This document shows positions 59,119 to 64,000 of a DNA stretch of 64,000 nucleotides, one piece after another. The DNA is from Streptomyces sp. NBC_01231 (GTDB lineage Bacteria; Actinomycetota; Actinomycetes; Streptomycetales; Streptomycetaceae). Where the stretch lies: the NCBI GenBank assembly GCA_035999765.1, contig CP108521.1:10726001-10790000 (forward strand), written 5' to 3'. Every line of letters begins with the position of its first letter. Position 1 is the first letter of the stretch. The position numbers and the translations under genes are program-made. The notes under the pieces were generated by a model. It did no database searches and was not told the origin of the DNA. It saw nothing but the letters and a program-made list of their open reading frames with translations.

Positions 59119-59605
59119 GGCCTGTCTCCCTCGGCGGCGGATCGGTCCGGCCGCCGCGGTGGCAGCAGCTGGTCGTAGGCCGCGACCGACGGCAGCGGCC
59201 GGTTGTCAGGAGGCAGGTGGGCCAGCCGCCGTTCGGTCAGGAACGTCACCCTGGCCCGGTCCGGCTCCGGGTCTGCTGCAGCGGGCGGGGCGTCGTGGGC
59301 CTCGGCGGCCTTGCGGGCTTCCAGAGCGACCGCGTCCGCGGTCAGAGCGCCGACCCGCAGGGCGGCGGCGAGCCCGGTCACCAGGTACTCATGGTGAAGG
59401 AGCCGGCGCAGCAGCAGAACCTGGATCAGCGCCCGGGTCCCGTCCCGGTCGCCGTGGGGCCTTGCAGGCCGCCGCCCACCACCCGTCATGGACCGGGGTG
59501 AACTTGCCCGCGGAGCGGGCCTGTTCCAGGGCAGTCGCGCCGGGGAAAGCGCCGGGCTTGCTTGACCAGTGCCTCCAGGTAGTGGTCCAGGTCCAGGCGG
59601 GACTG
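59115..59605 (-). pseudogene. IS21 IstA C-terminal fragment (copy 2)
   Basis: LDLDHYLEALV starts the homology near 59605, but a frameshift (QARRFPRRDCPGTGPLRGQV in place of KPGAFPGATALEQARSAGK) separates it from the end, which reads HHEYLVTGLAAALRVGALTA, DAVALEARKAAEA and VTFLTERRLAHLPPDNRPLP. Only the last ~130 residues of IstA remain. Confidence 0.75.
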
Positions 59606-59789
59606 CGCGAGGGAGCCGAAGACGCCGGCCTGGCGGTGGTCTTCGTGGTGGAGCTCGCGCAGGACCTCCGCGAGCTCCTGGGCGTCGATGTCGCTGGTCA
59701 GTTCGTCCTCGATCTGCTGGAGGGCGAGCTTGGCGATACCGGCGGAGGCGCGGACGCGGTTGAGGCGGGTGCGGGGCCTTGCGGTCACC
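59605..59789 (-). pseudogene. Unknown family B, copy 2 (truncated by IS21)
   Basis: GTG 59789: VTARPRTRLNRVRASAGIAK, LALQQIEDELTSDIDAQELA, EVLRELHHEDHRQAGVFGSL, then IstA sequence. Same protein family as 27866-28139, and the same GTGA overlap with an upstream gene tail. The 3' end is lost at the IS21 boundary. Confidence 0.6.
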
Positions 59790-59880
59790 GGCTGGTCGCC
59801 TTGGTGGTGGCGATGAGGACGGCGACGGTTTCCCAGGCGTGGTGCCACGCGCTGTCGAGGTGGAAGGCGCCTTCTCTGAA
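59786..59880 (-). pseudogene. Tail of the gene upstream of family B, copy 2
   Basis: REGAFHLDSAWHHAWETVAV then LIATTKATSR-stop, matching the equivalent scrap at 28136-28215. The rest of the gene is missing; the methyltransferase region follows. Confidence 0.5.
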
Positions 59881-59989
59881 CTACCGAGGGTGTCCCGTGT
59901 CCAGGTGACGGGACGATCAGTCCGGAGGGGAAGGGCCGGTGTGGGGCCGGAGAACGGCTGCGAACGGTGCGGGTGTTAGTTTCCTGCCC

Positions 59990-60619
59990 ATGTTAAAACG
60001 CCAGGATGAGACCAGGGCGGCCTATGACGGGGTCGTCGAGCTGTATGCGTCGATGTTCGCTAATCGGTTGGAGACGCAGCCGTTCGCGCGGAACATGATC
60101 GGCACCTTCGCCGAGCTCGTGCGTGCCACGGGGAACCTGCGGGTAGCCGACGTCGGATGCGGTCCCGGTCATCTGACGGCCATGCTGCACGACTTGGGGC
60201 TGGACGCCTTCGGGCTCGACCTCTCCCCGGCCATGGTCGACCACGCCCGGCGGGCCGAGCCGGCGCTGCGGTTCGACGAAGCGCGAATGGAGGCCCTGCC
60301 GGTCGAGGACGGCGCGCTCGGCGGAGTGCTGGCCCACTACTCGATGATTCATACCCCACCTGGAGAATTGCCTGCGCTGCTCGCTGAGCAGGTGCGTGTC
60401 CTGGCACCAGGGGGCCTGCTCCTGGTGTCCTTCTTCGGGACCGAGGGACCGGAGCCGGTCCGCTTCGACCATAAGGTGACGCCCGCCTATAGCTGGCCGG
60501 CGGACCGGTTCGCCGAACTGCTGGCGGGGGCCGGGCTCGTCACGTTCGCCCGACTGCTCCACGACCCAGCGTCCGAGCGGGGCTTCCTCGACACCCATGT
60601 GCTGGCCCGCCGCCCGTAG
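59990..60619 (+). CDS. SAM-dependent methyltransferase (class I)
   Basis: 209 residues from ATG 59990. Class I fold: motif I RVADVGCGPGHLTAML, acidic end LDAFGLDLSPAMVDHA, post-I LGGVLAHYSMIHTPPGELP and a motif III-like VLAPGGLLLVSFFG. Similar to ubiquinone/menaquinone-type UbiE-like small methyltransferases. Substrate unknown; no evident cluster partner. Confidence 0.92.
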   Translation: MLKRQDETRAAYDGVVELYASMFANRLETQPFARNMIGTFAELVRATGNLRVADVGCGPGHLTAMLHDLGLDAFGLDLSPAMVDHARRAEPALRFDEARMEALPVEDGALGGVLAHYSMIHTPPGELPALLAEQVRVLAPGGLLLVSFFGTEGPEPVRFDHKVTPAYSWPADRFAELLAGAGLVTFARLLHDPASERGFLDTHVLARRP

Positions 60620-60836
60620 GACGTGGGTGGTGGCCTGGGTCGGGGTGGTGTAGATCATCCGGGTGGAGGAGGCTCGGCCAACTTGAAGGTCCTCTTGCCA
60701 TCGCGCCGCGAACCGGGACTTGATGGCGCAGCTGAACCGCTGACGGGGCGGTTCCGGAATACGCCAGAGACCTGCCTTCTGCCAGCAGCAGAACACCGGC
60801 CCGAACCGGGCCCGGCGATCACTACAGTCCAGGCTC

Positions 60837-61562
60837 ATGACGACGGTTACAACGCGCACGGTCGAATACGCGGCCGACGGCCTGACGATGATCGGGCACC
60901 TCGCGCTCCCGGCCGGTGTCGACCGCCGGCCCGCGGTCCTGGTCGGGCCTGAGGGGATGGGGCTCAGCGACGTCGAGCGTCGCCGGGCCGATGTACTCGC
61001 CGAGCTGGGATACGTGGCGCTGGCCTTCGACCTCCACGGCGGGCGCTATTTGGGCGACCCTGAGGAGATGCTTGCCCGTTGCATGCCGCTTCTTGCCGAC
61101 CCCGACCGGATGCGAGGCATCGGCCACGCGGCGCTCGACGTGCTCCGCGTCGAGCCGCGGACCGACCCCGACCGGATCGCCGCCGTCGGCTACGGCACCG
61201 GGGGCGCAATCGCGCTGGAACTCGGGCGCGACGGCGTCGACCTGCGCGCGATCGGGACAGTCAACGCAACTACCACGGGCCGACCGGGCGAGACGGCGCG
61301 CATCCGCTGCCCAGTGTGGGCCGGGGTCGGGTCGGAAGACCCGATCATGCCGCCCGCGCAACGGGACGCATTCACCACCGAGATGCAGGCCGCGGGCGTC
61401 GACTGGCGCCTCGTGGTCTACGGCGGCGCCTTACACGCCTTCCACCACCCACCGGTCGACCACACCGTGGTCCCCGGCGTCGGCTACCACCCACGGCACG
61501 CGCAGCGAGCGTGGCGTGACGTCGTCGACCTGCTCGCCGAGTGCCTGCCCATCACGGAGTGA
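60837..61562 (+). CDS. Dienelactone-hydrolase-family protein lacking the nucleophile
   Basis: 241 residues from ATG 60837. DLH pattern: GLTMIGHLALPAG, RPAVLVGPEGMGL, YVALAFDLHGG, and the family elbow GYGTGGAIALEL. DLH enzymes have Cys or Ser at the third position (GYCFGG/GYSxGG); here it is Gly. The acid-equivalent VGSEDPIMPP and the His in GGALHAFHHP are present. Either a non-catalytic member or a different chemistry. Confidence 0.88.
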   Translation: MTTVTTRTVEYAADGLTMIGHLALPAGVDRRPAVLVGPEGMGLSDVERRRADVLAELGYVALAFDLHGGRYLGDPEEMLARCMPLLADPDRMRGIGHAALDVLRVEPRTDPDRIAAVGYGTGGAIALELGRDGVDLRAIGTVNATTTGRPGETARIRCPVWAGVGSEDPIMPPAQRDAFTTEMQAAGVDWRLVVYGGALHAFHHPPVDHTVVPGVGYHPRHAQRAWRDVVDLLAECLPITE

Positions 61563-61671
61563 TCTGGTCGACAACCGCGATTCCGGACCGCACACCAAGC
61601 CGGTCGACCGTCACCACACACCAAGCTCGGCCCCCCCCACCACCGGTGCTTACCGGTCGCCACGGCAGGTT
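61563..61671. other. Short gap
   Basis: No gene seen. Confidence 0.3.
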
Positions 61672-62010
61672 TCAGGCGCATTCCGGTCCTGTCCCCTGAC
61701 CCAAGTCGTCGCCATCACCCCAACACGCCAGGGCGGCGGCGTTAATCGCCAGGTGCACAGTGTTGTCAGCAACGATGACCAGGGCGTTCGTCAGGTCGGA
61801 CGGCACGGCCACGGGCGAGCCCTGGTTCTTCTGCACGTCGGCCCAAGCGACCCGACGCGAGGCAGGGGCCAGCAGGTTCCGCGCCCAGACCAGGTACTTC
61901 GCGGCCCGATAGCGGTCCAGGACAACGTGCGTCGCCACGATCACCGCAAGTGCGAGCGGGGACTGAGTGATCAGCAGGAACGGCCGGAAGGGCGGGGCCG
62001 GCATGGCGAT
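61672..62010 (-). pseudogene. DUF3307-like phage/element protein fragment
   Basis: ITQSPLALAVIVATHVVLDR, YRAAKYLVWARNLLAPASRR, LVIVADNTVHLAINAAALAC. Two hydrophobic helices and the VVLDRYRxAKYLVWARN motif resemble the C-terminal half of DUF3307-type proteins found in actinophages and integrative elements. The N-terminal half is missing; its remaining open frame overlaps the integrase start on the other strand. Confidence 0.6.
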
Positions 62011-62063
62011 CGAACCGGTGACCGAACTCGGAATCGGCGGCGCTCCGGCTGCCGCGCGCCCGG

Positions 62064-63068
62064 GTGGTGCCCCTGTCCGCCCCACCGAGTCTGTGCACCG
62101 CCGCGGTTGGGCGGTACCTCACCGGAGCCGGGATCGCGAAGTCCGCCGCGCGCATCTACCGGATCTCACTGACGACATGGGGGTGGATGGTTGCCGGGCA
62201 GCCGGCGCCGACTGGACGGGCCCGCCGCGGCGCGATGCCGCCTGCCGTCCCGGTCACCGTCATCGACGACCCGGCCCTGCCGGAGGTCCTGGCGGAGCTC
62301 GCCGCCGTGCGGGCCGACGAGATGGACGCCGACACCGTCAATCGCGCGCTGTCCATCGCACGCAAGGCGATCGGCTGGTGGCAGCAGCAGGGCTGGATCA
62401 TCTGCGACCCGACCATCGGCATCGAGCGGCGCCCGGCCCCGCCGGACCGCACCAAAGCCCTCGCCGAGAACCAGATCGCCGCCCTGTGGCGACTGGACGC
62501 GGCGCTGCGGGAGAAGACGTTCTGGAAGATGCTCTACGAGTCCGCCGCCCGCGCGGACGAGGTGCTGTGTCTGAACGTGGAGGACCCCTACCCGCAGGAC
62601 AAGCGCGGCAAGATCACCGCCAAGGGCGGGGCGACCGAGTGGATCCACTGGCAGTCCGGCACCGCCCAGCTGCTGCCCCGCCTGATCGCTGGCCGTACCC
62701 GCGGCCCGCTGTTCCTCACCGACCGCAAGGCCCCGGCCGGGACGCCGACATTGGACGTGTGCCCGGAGACCGGCCGGGCTCGGCTCTCTTACCGCCGGGC
62801 CGAGGAAATCTTCGAGGAGAATACCCGGCTGCCGGCCAACCCGCTCGCCTCACCCAAGGACATCGAGGACCTGAACGGCTGGACGCTGCACCGGCTCAGG
62901 CACAGTGCGTTGACACACGATGCGGAGGACGGCACGTCCACGCCGATGCTGTTGGCCCGCTCCCGCCATGCCTCCGTACGCTCCCTGGAGCGGTACGCCC
63001 GCCGCGGTGTCGACGCGGTCGCCCGGCACGTCGCCTCACGCGACCCGGCCGCACGCCGCCGCAGCTGA
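62064..63068 (+). CDS. Tyrosine recombinase (integrase)
   Basis: 334-residue site-specific recombinase with C-terminal catalytic domain: first Arg in YESAARADEVLCLNVED, Lys region AKGGATEWIHWQ, LHRLRHSALTH (His-x-x-Arg) and SRHASVRSLERYARRG (second His/Trp position and nucleophile Tyr). The N-terminal SAM-like core-binding domain is present. No recognisable att site or tRNA in the flanks. Probably from an integrative element, now without its partner genes. Confidence 0.88.
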   Translation: MVPLSAPPSLCTAAVGRYLTGAGIAKSAARIYRISLTTWGWMVAGQPAPTGRARRGAMPPAVPVTVIDDPALPEVLAELAAVRADEMDADTVNRALSIARKAIGWWQQQGWIICDPTIGIERRPAPPDRTKALAENQIAALWRLDAALREKTFWKMLYESAARADEVLCLNVEDPYPQDKRGKITAKGGATEWIHWQSGTAQLLPRLIAGRTRGPLFLTDRKAPAGTPTLDVCPETGRARLSYRRAEEIFEENTRLPANPLASPKDIEDLNGWTLHRLRHSALTHDAEDGTSTPMLLARSRHASVRSLERYARRGVDAVARHVASRDPAARRRS

Positions 63069-63188
63069 TCACAGCGGACTACGGCACGTTTCCGGCGTAT
63101 TCCGGTTGACCTCCCACAAGCTGCGCACTGCCTTACCACGGTGGGCGGTTGCGCACCGCCCCGTGTAAGTCGATGCCTGTCCGGGAGC
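63069..63188. other. Short gap
   Basis: Convergent genes; nothing supported. Confidence 0.3.
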
Positions 63189-63791
63189 TCAGTCGTACTG
63201 CCACTGCTCGTTCTCTCGGTCCAGGTCGGGGATGGGGCCCAGGAGGGTCCAGCCGGGGCCGAGAGAGCGGCTGGTACGAAAGCCGCGGGCGTCCGCGTAC
63301 GACTCGGCATGGGTGTCGGCGGGGGCGTGCATGAGGGTGTAGATCGGGGGGTCGTTTCCGTAGAAGCGGAAGAAGACGCGGTTCTTGTCGTGTGACTGGT
63401 GCAGGATCACGTCGGTGCCCCAGAGGGCTTCGTACGTGGCCTTGTCCTTCGGAGTCGTCGGATCGCACTCCTCGGGACGTCCGGGGTCACGGACGCAGAT
63501 GCGGGCCTGGATCCAGGTGATCACTTCGGCCTTCGGGTGGGCAGCCGCCAACTGTCGCATGCGGGCGTCGGCCTTGGCGAAGGCGGACTGCCGGTGGTCG
63601 ATCTGCTGCTCCAGCTTGTCGAAGCGCCGCTCGTCGAAGCCGCTGCCGAAGTGCCACCCCAGCATGGCGAAGACGGCGACCCGCCAGGCCAGGATTGCCG
63701 CCGCCACGACGATCAGCGTGACGAGCAGGATCCGGCCCGGCGAGCGCCGCCTGGTGCGCCGCTCCAGCTCGAGGGCGTCAGAACGACCCAC
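63189..63791 (-). CDS. Unknown membrane-anchored protein
   Basis: 200 residues from GTG 63791. A single N-terminal membrane helix (SPGRILLVTLIVVAAAILAW) follows a basic cytoplasmic start, so most of the protein lies outside. The external part contains ERRFDKLEQQIDHRQSAFAK (coiled-coil-like), ARICVRDPGRPEECD (one Cys pair) and GWTLLGPIPDLDRENEQWQY. No enzyme motif. Overlaps the upstream gene by 14 bp, so the two form an operon. Confidence 0.75.
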   Translation of the reverse strand: MGRSDALELERRTRRRSPGRILLVTLIVVAAAILAWRVAVFAMLGWHFGSGFDERRFDKLEQQIDHRQSAFAKADARMRQLAAAHPKAEVITWIQARICVRDPGRPEECDPTTPKDKATYEALWGTDVILHQSHDKNRVFFRFYGNDPPIYTLMHAPADTHAESYADARGFRTSRSLGPGWTLLGPIPDLDRENEQWQYD

Positions 63792-64000
63792 TGATGGACA
63801 CCTCGACGTCTGCCTGGGCGATCGGCGGGGTGTACTTCCCGTCGAACCGGTCGTAGTGCTGCAGCGTAAACCAGTCGATGAAGCCGTACGTGGTGATCTC
63901 GTCGTCCGGGTCGAGACCGAAGTGGTCGTAGGAATGGAAGAGCAGTTTCCCGGAGAACGTGTTCCCGCTGACCGTGTAGTCCTTCAGTTGGATCGTGTGT
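63778..64000 (-). CDS. Unknown protein, partial (continues past the window)
   Basis: The C-terminal ~74 residues: HTIQLKDYTVSGNTFSGKLL, FHSYDHFGLDPDDEITTYGF, IDWFTLQHYDRFDG and AQADVEVSISGSF-stop. Beta-rich with Tyr/Phe pattern, typical of small secreted or surface-associated proteins of Streptomyces. Its start is outside the window. Co-transcribed with the membrane protein. Confidence 0.55.
   Translation of the reverse strand, partial: HTIQLKDYTVSGNTFSGKLLFHSYDHFGLDPDDEITTYGFIDWFTLQHYDRFDGKYTPPIAQADVEVSISGSF

Noticed and set aside
60620..60836. Minus-strand protein-like stretch between the methyltransferase and DLH genes
   Set aside because: It extends antisense through the end of the methyltransferase gene, has no good start and no recognisable motif.
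1..64000. CRISPR arrays, rRNA and tRNA genes
   Set aside because: I looked for regularly spaced repeats, cloverleaf ends (GTTCGAATC...CCA) and rRNA signatures and saw none.
1..64000. A secondary-metabolite cluster
   Set aside because: The isolated P450 tail, Rieske oxygenase, methyltransferase and exporters are not accompanied by PKS, NRPS, terpene or RiPP core genes.

Overview
The window is high-GC actinobacterial DNA and almost certainly Streptomyces. It shows GTG/ATG starts with Shine-Dalgarno GGAGG-type sites, GTGA/ATGA stop-start overlaps, G+C-rich hairpin terminators without T-tracts, and many TetR/HxlR/PadR/MerR/XRE regulators next to oxidoreductases and hydrolases. The density of broken transposases, truncated genes and plasmid-type fragments points to an accessory part of the chromosome such as an arm. 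No rRNA, tRNA, CRISPR array or biosynthetic core gene was seen.

Layout. 0.8-6.0 kb: an intact PaoABC-type molybdenum aldehyde oxidoreductase with its XdhC-type maturation factor. 6.2-10.1 kb: a histidine kinase/response regulator pair and an ABC-2 exporter, one leftward block. 10.4-12.7 kb: an aldo/keto reductase and a zinc alcohol dehydrogenase. 13.0-16.3 kb: two-component system debris, a Bcr/CflA-type exporter cut at its 3' end by a dead IS256 element. 16.3-19.1 kb: small genes, including a family that recurs at 45.4 kb, a secreted protein and an antitoxin-like gene. 19.1-24.6 kb: an HxlR/quinone-oxidoreductase pair, a chimeric IS110/IS701 remnant, and a TetR-SDR / SDR divergent unit with paired operators. 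24.7-27.5 kb: an IS3 element interrupted by an intact IS30 element. 27.6-28.6 kb: RHS-repeat and HNH-nuclease scraps. 28.8-32.2 kb: a TetR gene, an AtzG/AtzE-like amidase pair and a divergent metallo-beta-lactamase-fold hydrolase, tied together by three similar operator sites. 33.7-36.6 kb: an IS630 transposase gene split by a group II intron. 36.6-39.6 kb: PadR, SGNH hydrolase, IS21 remnant, alpha/beta hydrolase. 40.4-44.9 kb: an MFS exporter and SnoaL protein next to a decayed hydrolase/carboxymuconolactone decarboxylase/cupin/alcohol dehydrogenase cluster whose XRE regulator is itself truncated. 44.9-51.2 kb: mostly debris (IS5, ISL3, MobF relaxase, P450 tail, replication-relaxation protein, ROK) around one intact Rieske oxygenase. 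51.4-53.8 kb: MFS and hydrolase under a MerR regulator. 54.4-56.1 kb: a complete ISL3 transposase. 56.7-58.2 kb: TetR/SDR with twin palindromic operators. 58.3-59.9 kb: IS21 remnant with a mutated IstB. 60.0-64.0 kb: methyltransferase, dienelactone-hydrolase-like protein, phage-type fragment, tyrosine recombinase and two membrane/secreted unknowns.

How the genes work together. The intact units mostly look like inducible small-molecule detoxification or catabolism modules: a regulator divergent from or upstream of its target enzyme, with visible operator dyads. Between them lie remains of at least nine insertion sequences and of a mobilizable element (relaxase, replication-relaxation protein, integrase). 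I found no clearly new complete system. The most useful leads are the shared operator regulon at 29-31 kb, the decayed redox cluster at 43-45 kb, the intron inside IS630, two twice-occurring unknown gene families, and several enzymes missing a canonical catalytic residue.
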